A DNA stretch of 64,000 bases from Erysipelotrichaceae bacterium (GCA_030526485.1 JAUNCS010000001.1:1-64000); one strand, 5' to 3'; counted from the first letter of the stretch, positions 44,200 through 52,903 are shown. Made by a program: numbers and translations. Notes: generated from the letters alone by a model not told the origin.

Positions 44200-45693
44200 C
44201 TATTTTCTTTTGATATAGCTAGATAGATAGTTTAACAGTGTTTTAAACTCGTTGGTTCTCACAAACAGCAATGAGGTAAATAAAGCAACAAATAAGCAAA
44301 TAAAACCATTAACTACCCAGTTCAGGTAATTGTTTACTGGAATTGTAATCAGGTTTGCAATATAAGTGTTAGCTATTATTACAGCCAGATATAAAAATTT
44401 CTTGAAAACAATCTTTAAATCTAAATTTAAATCAGAGTGAATGGCTAGTAATTCGTCGCCAATCAGCAATGCAATTTCTGAAATGATGGTTGCCAGTAAA
44501 ACACCTTGAGGGCCAATTTTAATTGCCAATAAAATAGAAAGCGATACGTTTAAAAACATTGCTAGTGTAGTAAAAGGCACTTCCTTGTTTACCAGTTTTC
44601 TAGAGATAACCACCATTGAAGATGGCATTTTCATTACGTCCAGTAATAGAATTGTCGACATCAGATAAGTAATACTCTTGTCTAAAACGTATTGCTGTCC
44701 AAAGAATAGTTTGATGAAGTCGTTGGTTAAGACATTTAGACATGTTACAAAAATAGAACAGATTGCAAAATAGAAAAACATTGAGAAGTCATATTGGAAC
44801 TTTTTATCTGTTGAATCTATATTGTAGTTCTTTATTATTTGCGCTTCGATGGCGTTTGATATCTGTACAACCAGAGCTTTAATAGCATTTACTATGATGT
44901 AGTAATACGAAAGTTGACCAACAACGATAGTGCCACAGAATTTAGATAAGACGATGTTGTCGGTACTGTTGTAAACGAAGTAGTTAATGTTAGAAACAAA
45001 AAGCGATTTGGCATAGTTGAAAATATCTTTTTCTAATTGTTTATTTGTTTCTTTTAGATTGGTATCAATGTAATGGTATTCCTTTTTGAATCTAAAAAAG
45101 ATATATGCTGCAGAAATTAAAGTTTCGATTGTTAATAATAGGATATAAATCAATAAGTTCATGGTTTTGATGATAAAGAAAATCTTTAAAACCAGGAAGA
45201 TCATCATAGCGATTAGATCGCTAAAAATAATGACATATCTTTTGCCATCGCATTGAAAACAGGTTCTAGGACAGATTAAAAGATTATATAGAACAGTCTT
45301 TAATAAAAAGGCTCCAAAAACAATTTGCAAAAAAGCTTTATTTCCTTCGATATCAATAATCAGATTAATATTGAATAAAATAAATAATCCGAAGATAAAA
45401 ATGCCAAGAGCTACTTTTTTAAAAATGTGTTTATAGAAGCTGTAGACTTCAGATATTTTGTAATGGTTGTTTTCGGCAAAGTATTTATACAGGTAGTACA
45501 TGCAGGCGTCACCTACACCAAAGTTTAAAAGAATAAGCATAGACATGGCGTTTTCAAAAACACCAATAACCCCTAGATTATAGACTCCTAAATAATCACT
45601 GATGTATTTTCTAATGGCAAAGCCAGTCAGCATTACGCAAACCTGATATATTATGCCTACATATAAATTCTTTTTTACGACGTTACTTTGCAT
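44200..45693 (-). CDS. Wzx-like polysaccharide flippase (MOP superfamily)
   Basis: This 497-residue membrane protein has 12-14 helices and the pattern of the oligosaccharide-flippase family, including the N-terminal YISDYLGVYNLGVIGVFENA and a central SNINYFVYNSTDNIVLS segment. It would flip lipid-linked glycan units across the membrane. ATG at 45693 has GGAG six bases upstream; the preceding TTG in frame is less likely. It lies at the head of the minus-strand cluster and is divergent from a GT2 gene. Confidence 0.87.
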   Translation of the reverse strand: MQSNVVKKNLYVGIIYQVCVMLTGFAIRKYISDYLGVYNLGVIGVFENAMSMLILLNFGVGDACMYYLYKYFAENNHYKISEVYSFYKHIFKKVALGIFIFGLFILFNINLIIDIEGNKAFLQIVFGAFLLKTVLYNLLICPRTCFQCDGKRYVIIFSDLIAMMIFLVLKIFFIIKTMNLLIYILLLTIETLISAAYIFFRFKKEYHYIDTNLKETNKQLEKDIFNYAKSLFVSNINYFVYNSTDNIVLSKFCGTIVVGQLSYYYIIVNAIKALVVQISNAIEAQIIKNYNIDSTDKKFQYDFSMFFYFAICSIFVTCLNVLTNDFIKLFFGQQYVLDKSITYLMSTILLLDVMKMPSSMVVISRKLVNKEVPFTTLAMFLNVSLSILLAIKIGPQGVLLATIISEIALLIGDELLAIHSDLNLDLKIVFKKFLYLAVIIANTYIANLITIPVNNYLNWVVNGFICLFVALFTSLLFVRTNEFKTLLNYLSSYIKRK

Positions 45694-45788
45694 CAAATTC
45701 TCCGTTTTATCAGTATTAACATTCTAACATTTTATTGATGTACACCAAAAATTAACTAAATAAGAAGTGTATGTGAGAAAATATAAGA

Positions 45789-46742
45789 ATGAAACAGCCA
45801 CTAGTATCAATAATTGTTCCAGTATATAACTGCGAACCATATCTAAGAAGATGTTTGGATAGTTTATTAAAACAGGACTATGCAAATTTTGAAGTGCTTT
45901 GTATAGATGATGGTTCAAAAGATAATTCTGCTCAGATTATAAAAGAGTACCCTTTTAAATATTTTTATCAGGAAAATGCTGGACAGGCTGCAGCTAGAAA
46001 TAGAGGTATTGAATTAGCTAATGGTGAATGGATCTGTTTTGTAGATGGTGATGATGCAGTTAATGAAAAATATCTTTCGTCATTAGTGGCAGGTATTAAA
46101 GAAGATGTTGGTATGGTGGTTTGCCGAATCAACAGAATTAATGAAGATGGTAAATACAATGTTGATGTCATGAAAAAGTATGGTGTTATCACAGCCAATG
46201 AAGCTTTATGTACTATTAACATCGGGCCTACTAACAAACTGATTAAAAAAGAAATTATTGGTAAGTGCCGATTCATAGAAGGCAAACTTCGTTTTGAAGA
46301 TATTCTGTTTACGCCAGAACTATTGGTTAATGCCAAGAAAATAAACGTTATTGAAGATGTCTTATATGATTACTATGTTCGTGAGAACTCAACAATGAGA
46401 CGTTTTGATAAAACATTAGATGACATCTTTACTGTCTTAGATAAATTATTAAGTAAAGATTTCTACAAGGAATATAAAGAAGAAATAGATTATATTGTCT
46501 TTAAAAATGGCTTGTTTGGTCATTTTTCAAGAATAGTATATTTTGATAGAAACACTTTTAAGAAAGAACTTAAAAAAGCTTCTGACTATATTAAGAAAAA
46601 CGTACCTGATTACTGGAATAATAAGTACATCAGAAATGATAAACAAGCTTATTTCTTTGTTGGCACAAGATTATTCAAGATTAACATGTTAGGCATTTTG
46701 GCCTTACCTTTAAAACTAATGGAAAAGAGGGTTAACCGTTAA
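45789..46742 (+). CDS. Family 2 glycosyltransferase
   Basis: This 317-residue GT2 enzyme has VSIIVPVYNCEPYLRRCLDS at the N-terminus, CIDDGSKDNS and the metal-binding FVDGDDAV. No membrane helix is obvious, so it probably works at the inner face of the membrane, adding a sugar to a lipid-linked intermediate. Its stop codon overlaps the next ATG by one base, coupling it to the large membrane protein. No Shine-Dalgarno lies before its ATG. Confidence 0.9.
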   Translation: MKQPLVSIIVPVYNCEPYLRRCLDSLLKQDYANFEVLCIDDGSKDNSAQIIKEYPFKYFYQENAGQAAARNRGIELANGEWICFVDGDDAVNEKYLSSLVAGIKEDVGMVVCRINRINEDGKYNVDVMKKYGVITANEALCTINIGPTNKLIKKEIIGKCRFIEGKLRFEDILFTPELLVNAKKINVIEDVLYDYYVRENSTMRRFDKTLDDIFTVLDKLLSKDFYKEYKEEIDYIVFKNGLFGHFSRIVYFDRNTFKKELKKASDYIKKNVPDYWNNKYIRNDKQAYFFVGTRLFKINMLGILALPLKLMEKRVNR

Positions 46743-48748
46743 TGTTTTACTTTCTTATTCCATTTGTTTTAAGTATTTATTTTGAATTCTTTGGCAGATG
46801 GCTTGCATATAAATTCGATATAAAAATGGGCCTATATTTACCATTAGGCTTTTTTAGCTTTTTAGCTCTTATTTATCCATGTTTATTGCTGACAATTAAT
46901 AATGTATCGTTTTATATTCTACTGATATTGTTTGGATTGCTGGTTCTACTATCTCTTTTCTTTATAGTTAAAGATCTTAAGAAACTGGATAAGAGTATCA
47001 ATGTAAAGAGCCTTGTTTTTTTATTGGTGGTTACACTATTGCTGACTTATTATTCATACAATACAAGTCTTGGTAACTTACATGGATTTGATGCAGTTAC
47101 GTATTTGAACTTTGTAACCAATAATATTGGTAACAAGGCATTAAACAGCAAAGATATTTATTTAAATGGACCAGCTGAGATATCTACCAACTACTACAAT
47201 GGCCAGGTTTATTATTATTTTGCTGGAGTTATAGTTTATGTTTTTGGCAAAGTAGCAAGTTTATTAAAACAGGAATTTTTCTACGCAACTGCATATATCT
47301 GGACATTCCAGATTATGTTTAATCTGCTGTTTGCATCACTTCTTTCAGAAACAATAAATATAGTTAAAAATAAGAAAGTTATATACCTGCCTTTATCTAT
47401 ATTGATATTCATTTTTGGCAGATATTATTTCAACAACATTTATGGATTCTTTGGAAATTCATTATTAACAATCACGATAAGTTATGTAAGTTTATTTACA
47501 TATCTATATTTCAAAACAGATGATAAGAAATATCGTCTAATCTCATATGTTTTATTAACAGGTGGGTGTTGTTTGAGTTCCAGTGGAATCTATATTTTAA
47601 TATTCTATTTATTCGCTTTATATTTCTTTGATTATGAAAAGAATGAATTGATGAATGAGTATTCAATTCTAGTGGTTTTGCCGCTATTGAATGCAATAAA
47701 TATGGAAAGATATCCATTGATATTTGTCTATGGAATTCCATTATTGATGTTTATCTTAATTCGATATTTAGGCAAGTATATCAGTGAACTGATTTCTAAA
47801 TATAAACTTATTAAGATTTTATTAATTGCTGTGTTTATTTTGACATTTGTAGTGTCGCGTTTTTATAGTAATGGATTATTTGATTTCACAGGTTTATTGA
47901 ATAATCTAAGCCAAAAATACGACATGACAATTAACTATTTTTCATTTGTGGATGATGGGTTGTTGTTAATTGTTTATAAGATTTTTGTGATTGCAGTTTA
48001 TTTATTGGCTGCAATTAAAGATCATAAAAAGCTATATATGATGTTTGGATTAATACTGATTATTGCGTTCTTTAATCCATTCTCGTGCAATGTGCTAAAT
48101 CATTTTGTGAATGTCTATTATCGAGCATATGTATTAATAATCAATCCATTTACTCTAATATTGATGTTTGACTCAATAATGGAATTATTAGAAAAGAAAT
48201 ACATCTTTTATTTGGGTATTTTGCTAAGTGTTGTAGTAATACTGATTTCAAATCCTACAAAGCCAATTTATTATCACTATCAGCACGAACCAGAAAAAGA
48301 TTTTAACTACATCTATAAGATGAACAATGACGAGATGGATATTGTTAGAGAACTAAAGGAATCAATTAATTTCTATGGTGAAGAAGATCCATACATCATC
48401 ACCGGAAATATTCTAACTCAGAGCATGATTCCAAATGCTCATTATCTGTACGGCAGAAACTTCTTTGTATCAAAGAACTGGTCTGAGTCTGAAAAAGAAT
48501 TATATGGCATTTTCTATACACCTGAATATTTAGGGGATGAACTGGTTGAAAATCCTGATTATGACCAAATGCATCAATATCTAAATGATGCAGAAGTTAA
48601 TTATGTTGTGGTAGATAAGCGAGTTGAATACTTTGATCCTGAACAGAACAATTATTACTCACTTATATATAAGGTAAATAATACTTGCGGTGTATATCCG
48701 GCATATGAAAATGATACGTATGTTATTTACCGATTTGAGTGGAAATAA
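46742..48748 (+). CDS. Large polytopic membrane protein (paralogue of 36755-38776)
   Basis: This 668-residue protein has about a dozen hydrophobic helices, a LHGFDAVTYLNF segment early on and a soluble tail ending near the C-terminus. It is clearly related to the protein at 36755-38776 by shared motifs throughout, so the two arose by duplication or repeated acquisition. The GT-C or polymerase-like layout suggests glycan transfer or assembly on the outer side of the membrane. It is coupled to the GT2 gene upstream. A large inverted repeat follows. Confidence 0.78.
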   Translation: MFYFLIPFVLSIYFEFFGRWLAYKFDIKMGLYLPLGFFSFLALIYPCLLLTINNVSFYILLILFGLLVLLSLFFIVKDLKKLDKSINVKSLVFLLVVTLLLTYYSYNTSLGNLHGFDAVTYLNFVTNNIGNKALNSKDIYLNGPAEISTNYYNGQVYYYFAGVIVYVFGKVASLLKQEFFYATAYIWTFQIMFNLLFASLLSETINIVKNKKVIYLPLSILIFIFGRYYFNNIYGFFGNSLLTITISYVSLFTYLYFKTDDKKYRLISYVLLTGGCCLSSSGIYILIFYLFALYFFDYEKNELMNEYSILVVLPLLNAINMERYPLIFVYGIPLLMFILIRYLGKYISELISKYKLIKILLIAVFILTFVVSRFYSNGLFDFTGLLNNLSQKYDMTINYFSFVDDGLLLIVYKIFVIAVYLLAAIKDHKKLYMMFGLILIIAFFNPFSCNVLNHFVNVYYRAYVLIINPFTLILMFDSIMELLEKKYIFYLGILLSVVVILISNPTKPIYYHYQHEPEKDFNYIYKMNNDEMDIVRELKESINFYGEEDPYIITGNILTQSMIPNAHYLYGRNFFVSKNWSESEKELYGIFYTPEYLGDELVENPDYDQMHQYLNDAEVNYVVVDKRVEYFDPEQNNYYSLIYKVNNTCGVYPAYENDTYVIYRFEWK

Positions 48749-48751
48749 AAA

Positions 48752-48824
48752 ATGGTGTAAATTAGTCTATTCAAGCAGTTAACTAAATATTCTTAACTGA
48801 CTTATACAGATTAATTTACACCAT
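48752..48824. repeat. Long inverted repeat at the left boundary of the accessory island
   Basis: Arms of 17 bp, ATGGTGTAAATTAGTCT (48752-48768) and its complement with one G-T pair (48808-48824), enclose an inner stem CAGTTAA/TTAACTG (48776-48782, 48793-48799). The whole can fold as one long hairpin with an internal loop. It lies between the stop codons of two convergent genes and could be a terminator or an element boundary; U-runs are weak (CTATTTCTG). Confidence 0.8.
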
Positions 48825-48874
48825 CTATTTCTGTTAAGCATTAAATTTGTTATTGTTGATTAAAACTATAACTC

Positions 48875-50035
48875 TTATTTACCATTGCCATTTTTCTTTC
48901 TATTTAGCATGAATTCTTTGATTTTATCTTTATATTTTAAAATTTCTTCGTTATTTAGGCGTCTATTTTTGTTAAATACCTTGTTTGATATATACAACCA
49001 ATCTTCTTCTGATGTATGGCCGCTTTGCGATCTCTTTCTGTTGCTTTCGCCAAAGAAGCCTGGGTGAGCCACAGCAAATAGATTAATTTTCATATCATTT
49101 ATTTCATATGAATGGTCGTGTTTTCCTTCTAATTGTTCATTAAGGAAATCGTTGTAATTACTTATTGGTTTAAATTCTGTATCAAGAGCTGACAGACATT
49201 CTTCATATACATCTTTACCAAGACAAATAATATTTTCGGGCTGAAGGTAATCTACGAGTTCCTTAAAATAATCTCTAACGGTATAGTCCCCAGTAATCGT
49301 TCTGCATTCGCTAGACCATAACTTGAAGTTTCCGCCACTTATGGTTTTTGAAGTTCTATACAGAGGAATAAAGTTCGTAAAATACAAATCATCGTAATTG
49401 TTTTCGTGAATATCGTATTTATCATCGAGTATGTGAATGTATCTAATAAGATTTTTATCAGATGCCATTATGTTTTTAAATGAATCAAGGTTATCTTTTG
49501 CGGTGAACTTCTTTAGATTGGGAAAGCTTTTTATCTTTTGAATCAGAGGATCACTGTATGCAAGACTGCCGTAATCCTGGCCAACAATCATAAATTTAAT
49601 CTTTTTATGATTTAAACCCTGCCAGTATGTCCACAGATTACCTTTTTCAGCAATCCATTCATCATCAAGTCCTTTAAATAACCCCGAATCCTTACCATCT
49701 TTATTAAACACAACTAGCCTGTTACCTCTTTTAAGAATATCTTCCAGTAATACATCTTTCATAATTATCTCCTTATCCGTCTTAAACCAGTATTTGTGGA
49801 TTTCTCTCATAAATGTTTTTGTGATAGGAAATCCACTGTGTTCACCAATAACACTATCTATATTGCAATATGGGCAAATAGCTGTACCGCTTCTATCTTC
49901 TATCCATTCATTTATCTCATTTGGGTGAAATATGCTTGTGCAGTTAACGCATCCACATACATTGTCTTTTATTAGTTTTTCTTTATGGTTAATAGTATAT
50001 TTATAGGCTTTTTTATAATTATAATTCTTACGCAT
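48875..50035 (-). CDS. Zinc-ribbon domain fused to uracil-DNA-glycosylase-like domain
   Basis: This 386-residue protein joins two parts. Residues 10-85 contain CGCVNC and CPYC (Cys27, 29, 32, 54, 57) with NIDSVIGEHSGFPI, a zinc-ribbon-like domain seen elsewhere as a small stand-alone protein. Residues 140-365 resemble the uracil-DNA glycosylase superfamily: motif 1 as VGQDYGSLAY (152-156 GQDYG) and motif 2 as AHPGFFG (His324). Such enzymes flip and excise damaged bases, but substrate and activity here are unproven. It is last in the minus-strand group with the ADP-ribosylglycohydrolase and small acidic protein. Confidence 0.75.
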   Translation of the reverse strand: MRKNYNYKKAYKYTINHKEKLIKDNVCGCVNCTSIFHPNEINEWIEDRSGTAICPYCNIDSVIGEHSGFPITKTFMREIHKYWFKTDKEIIMKDVLLEDILKRGNRLVVFNKDGKDSGLFKGLDDEWIAEKGNLWTYWQGLNHKKIKFMIVGQDYGSLAYSDPLIQKIKSFPNLKKFTAKDNLDSFKNIMASDKNLIRYIHILDDKYDIHENNYDDLYFTNFIPLYRTSKTISGGNFKLWSSECRTITGDYTVRDYFKELVDYLQPENIICLGKDVYEECLSALDTEFKPISNYNDFLNEQLEGKHDHSYEINDMKINLFAVAHPGFFGESNRKRSQSGHTSEEDWLYISNKVFNKNRRLNNEEILKYKDKIKEFMLNRKKNGNGK

Positions 50036-50055
50036 ATTGTTTCTGATGATAAGTA

Positions 50056-51372
50056 TTAATTCAACTGCACACCTCTTGCCACTTTGACCCTCAATAAAAT
50101 TTCCTTTAAAACTTCTTTATTAATAAATACTCTTTTACCAAAAGGATTAACAATTACACCAGATACATTTTCTTTTTCTAATGTAATCTTAATTAAATCT
50201 TCAATCTTCATGCTTATTACAGTTTTTGACATCATTGAGTTTTTACACTGTTTACTATTTGTAAATAAAGGAATCCACTCAGTATCATCTTCAACCAGAT
50301 TTAATGGATCAAGTGCAAGATATCCTGTTTCTTCACATTCTTTATATTCTTCGATTGTCATGTCAAATATTTGACGTTCCTCAAATAAATCTGCGGGATC
50401 TATTACAGGAACTGGAACTAGGCCACCTTCCGCCATCCTTTCAATGATTGCGTCATATATATTGGAATAATATTGTTCATTATCTTTTTCGTCTTTATTT
50501 CGGTATAAATCCTCTATCTTGTATGCGATATCTATATTTTTAAAATATTCAGGATTTGGATCTCTTGCATCTTCAAGTACATATACGGCTTCAGTATATC
50601 TAAGTGCAGTAGTCCAAATATCAACAGGAAGATAATTCATAACGTTCTCTAACATATACATAGGAATTTCATACATCGCTTCTGCCATTGAGCCTGCAAT
50701 CGCAGCAATTGTATCGGTGTCGCCACCTAGCCAAACCGCATTTCTAATTACTTCTTCAAACGATTCACCTTCCATAAAAGCAGTTAAAGCTAAAGGCAGA
50801 GCATCCATACATGAAACATCATTTCTTTCAGCTTCTTTTAATTCGCGAAGTGTTTTAGATAAATCATAACCAAAGTCTTCTTCTACATACTCCTTAATTT
50901 CTTGTTTAGATTTGCCATTCCTTGCTAGAAAAATTACGGCAGCTACACATTGTGCACCTTTAATTCCCTCTGGATGATTATGGGTAATTTCTGCAGAGTA
51001 TTGTGCAAGCGCCACTGTTTCATCAAGCGTTTCTTTGATCCAGCCACAAAACGAACATCTCATTGCTGCACCATTTCCGTATGAATAATATGGATGTGGA
51101 TTATCCTTTTTCAACCATTCCTTAAACCTCCTTCCATATCCGGCATGTGGATATTTCTTACCCCACGCTCTCATGGCATCAATCATGTATTCTTGCATTT
51201 CATCAACGCTGTTTGTATATGACTGATACAGAGCATCAGCAATGGCTACAGTCATTACAGTGTCATCGGTAAATCTGCAATCTTTATGAAATAACTCAAA
51301 GTCTTTTCTAATATTGCCTTTTCTAAATTCGAATCTTGAACCTACTACATCTCCAATAATTGCTCCAAACAT
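50056..51372 (-). CDS. ADP-ribosylglycohydrolase fused to an SseB-like domain
   Basis: This 438-residue protein starts with an ADP-ribosylglycohydrolase (DraG/ARH) domain (1-270). Metal ligands are visible as FTDDTVM (Thr35, Asp36, Asp37) and GGDTDTIAAIAG (Asp218, Asp220, Thr221). It would remove ADP-ribose from a target. The C-terminal part (about 365-438, EWIPLFTNSKQ and GVIVNPFGKRVFINKEVL) looks like an SseB N-terminal domain. An AAAGGAGG site precedes the ATG. It lies 20 nt upstream of the glycosylase-like gene and downstream of the small acidic protein; a macro-domain gene is divergent nearby. Confidence 0.85.
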   Translation of the reverse strand: MFGAIIGDVVGSRFEFRKGNIRKDFELFHKDCRFTDDTVMTVAIADALYQSYTNSVDEMQEYMIDAMRAWGKKYPHAGYGRRFKEWLKKDNPHPYYSYGNGAAMRCSFCGWIKETLDETVALAQYSAEITHNHPEGIKGAQCVAAVIFLARNGKSKQEIKEYVEEDFGYDLSKTLRELKEAERNDVSCMDALPLALTAFMEGESFEEVIRNAVWLGGDTDTIAAIAGSMAEAMYEIPMYMLENVMNYLPVDIWTTALRYTEAVYVLEDARDPNPEYFKNIDIAYKIEDLYRNKDEKDNEQYYSNIYDAIIERMAEGGLVPVPVIDPADLFEERQIFDMTIEEYKECEETGYLALDPLNLVEDDTEWIPLFTNSKQCKNSMMSKTVISMKIEDLIKITLEKENVSGVIVNPFGKRVFINKEVLKEILLRVKVARGVQLN

Positions 51373-51391
51373 ATTTAAAATCCTCCTTTAT

Positions 51392-51682
51392 TTAGTTAGT
51401 TACTTCTTTTATTAAGTTGATTAGATATTCTTCTAATTTGTTATTGATAAATTCTTTAGATGATTTAACACCCTGATATTCAAGATCCATATAAAACATT
51501 TTGTTCTTATAAAACTCCAGGTATTTACATGAATCTAGTAAATCTTCTTGTCTAAGGGTTAAATGAGAATAAACTACACTTTCGTCTGAATAGATTCGGA
51601 AATTAAAGAAATTAAAATATCTATCTTCTTCTACTTGTTCTTCTTCCTCTGTTAGTTCCAATTCGATCTTTTCATCTATCAT
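51392..51682 (-). CDS. Small acidic hypothetical protein of the ADP-ribose island
   Basis: This 96-residue protein is not recognised. It is acidic at the N-terminus (LELTEEEEQVEEDRY), followed by aromatic-rich strands (FNFFNFRIYS, YLEFYKNKMFYMDLEY) and a C-terminal helix. It has an AGAGG-type site and begins the minus-strand group, 20 nt before the ADP-ribosylglycohydrolase gene. It may be an inhibitor, adaptor or substrate; nothing in the sequence decides this. Confidence 0.68.
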   Translation of the reverse strand: MIDEKIELELTEEEEQVEEDRYFNFFNFRIYSDESVVYSHLTLRQEDLLDSCKYLEFYKNKMFYMDLEYQGVKSSKEFINNKLEEYLINLIKEVTN

Positions 51683-51740
51683 TCTTAATCGCCTCTTTTC
51701 TTGTTACGCCTACATAGTATGTTTGACCGACACAAAAAAG

Positions 51741-51772
51741 GTCTCGTATAACGAGACGTTAGAATATATAAT
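51741..51772 (+). promoter_or_regulatory. Macro-domain gene promoter with perfect palindrome
   Basis: GTCTCGTATAACGAGAC (51741-51757) is a perfect 7-bp-arm palindrome in the divergent intergenic space. TATAAT (51767-51772) lies ten bases after it, so the palindrome covers the -35 position. On the minus strand it is followed by six T residues (complement of 51734-51739) and may also be a leader terminator for the ADP-ribosylglycohydrolase group. The macro gene ATG is only 15 nt after the -10 box and lacks a Shine-Dalgarno. Confidence 0.55.
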
Positions 51773-51787
51773 AAAAATGAAAATAAT

Positions 51788-52771
51788 ATGGCAATTAAAT
51801 TTGTAAGAGCAGACATAACAACTATCAAAGCAGACGCTATTGTTAACTCCGCTAACCCAAGACCGGTGGTAGGCGGTGGAGTAGATAGTGCTATTTATAA
51901 TGCGGCTGGAAGAGAAGACCTTTTAGAACAAAGAAAAAAGATAGGTTCCATAGATAGAGGGCAAGCTAGAATAACCTGGAGTAAGAAGTTGAACTGTCAC
52001 ATAATACATACTGTTGGCCCCAAATGGATAGATGGAAATCATGGGGAGTTTGATACTTTAAGGGACTGTTATAGAAATTCATTAAATCTTGCATATAAAT
52101 ATAGATGTAAATCAATCGTCTTCCCTTTAATATCTGCTGGCGTGTATGGTTTTCCAAAACAAGAAGCACTAAAGATTGCGCTAGATACAATTAATGAATT
52201 TCTTTTTAGAAATACACTGGATGTTACACTATGCGTTTTTGATGAACAGTCTTTTGTGTTGTCAGGCAAAATTGCCGATGTAGTAGAAGAACTTATCACA
52301 AGGAAAGAAAGCGAAGACAAATTAAAGGAAGAATACAATGCGTATTTCGATTTGGTTAAGCAGCGTACACAAAAGGCCAATGATTATAAGCCTGGACATA
52401 AACAAACATATTCCTATAGAAATGAACTGTCTCACATAAATCTTAGCTTTGGTGAAATGTTGAGGCGATATATAGATTCTTTAGGACTTAAAGCAAGCGA
52501 GATTTATAAAACCGCAGGAATACCTAAACAGTCATTCTCTAGAATGTTGTGGGATGTAAACATTCCAAAGAAACACAGTGTCATTATGATTTGTATTGCA
52601 ATGAAGTTAAATCTAGAGCAAACAATCGACATGTTATCTCGTGCCTCTTGTTCTTTTAATCCGGCAAGTGAGGCTGATAAATGTATTATGAATTGTATTA
52701 AAGAAGGTGTGCATGATCTTAATTCAATAAACCAGGCATTGGCTAAATTGAATTTAGATTATCAACTGTAG
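51788..52771 (+). CDS. Macro domain fused to C-terminal HTH domain
   Basis: This 327-residue protein has an N-terminal macro domain (about 1-165) with IVNSANPRPVVGGGVDSAIY (Asn20 and the glycine-rich loop) and PLISAGVYGFPKQEA, both ADP-ribose-binding segments. A charged linker follows, then an HTH-like domain (about 220-280, FGEMLRRYIDSLGLKASEIYKTAGIPKQSFSRM). It may act as an ADP-ribose-sensing transcription factor, an ADP-ribosyl hydrolase or both. It is divergent from the ADP-ribosylglycohydrolase group and is flanked by a palindrome that could be its operator. Confidence 0.85.
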   Translation: MAIKFVRADITTIKADAIVNSANPRPVVGGGVDSAIYNAAGREDLLEQRKKIGSIDRGQARITWSKKLNCHIIHTVGPKWIDGNHGEFDTLRDCYRNSLNLAYKYRCKSIVFPLISAGVYGFPKQEALKIALDTINEFLFRNTLDVTLCVFDEQSFVLSGKIADVVEELITRKESEDKLKEEYNAYFDLVKQRTQKANDYKPGHKQTYSYRNELSHINLSFGEMLRRYIDSLGLKASEIYKTAGIPKQSFSRMLWDVNIPKKHSVIMICIAMKLNLEQTIDMLSRASCSFNPASEADKCIMNCIKEGVHDLNSINQALAKLNLDYQL

Positions 52772-52890
52772 AAATTAATAAAATGCATATAGAGTAGTAT
52801 TAATTGCGAGGAGATTTGATTGATTAATCAGAGACATGCTTTTATTTGTTTTTGGTGGAGTCGACCAAAGAGCGTAAATACTTACTATGG
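52772..52890. other. Intergenic stretch at the right boundary of the accessory island
   Basis: This 119-bp AT-rich stretch carries no gene. TGATTGATTAATCA-type short palindromes and a weak TTTGGT/ACCAAA hairpin around GTCGAC (about 52850-52868) are visible. It does not repeat the inverted repeat seen at the left boundary, and no tRNA or attachment site was recognised. Confidence 0.5.
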
Positions 52891-52896
52891 TATAAT
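52891..52896 (+). promoter_or_regulatory. Extended -10 box of the DUF6020-like operon, leaderless arrangement
   Basis: TGGTATAAT is an extended -10 box; TATAAT ends seven bases before the ATG at 52904, leaving no room for a ribosome binding site. Confidence 0.55.
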
Positions 52897-52903
52897 TTGA
52901 TGT

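Noticed and set aside
45968-46336. 122-codon minus-strand open frame within the GT2 gene at 45789
   Set aside because: The plus-strand GT2 motifs are unambiguous; the opposite frame has no recognisable domain.
48749-48874. CRISPR array or insertion-sequence end
   Set aside because: There is a single inverted repeat without repeated units, spacers, transposase gene or target-site duplication.
51966-52380. Minus-strand open frames inside the macro-domain gene
   Set aside because: They overlap a gene with clear macro-domain motifs and have no family match or initiation signals.
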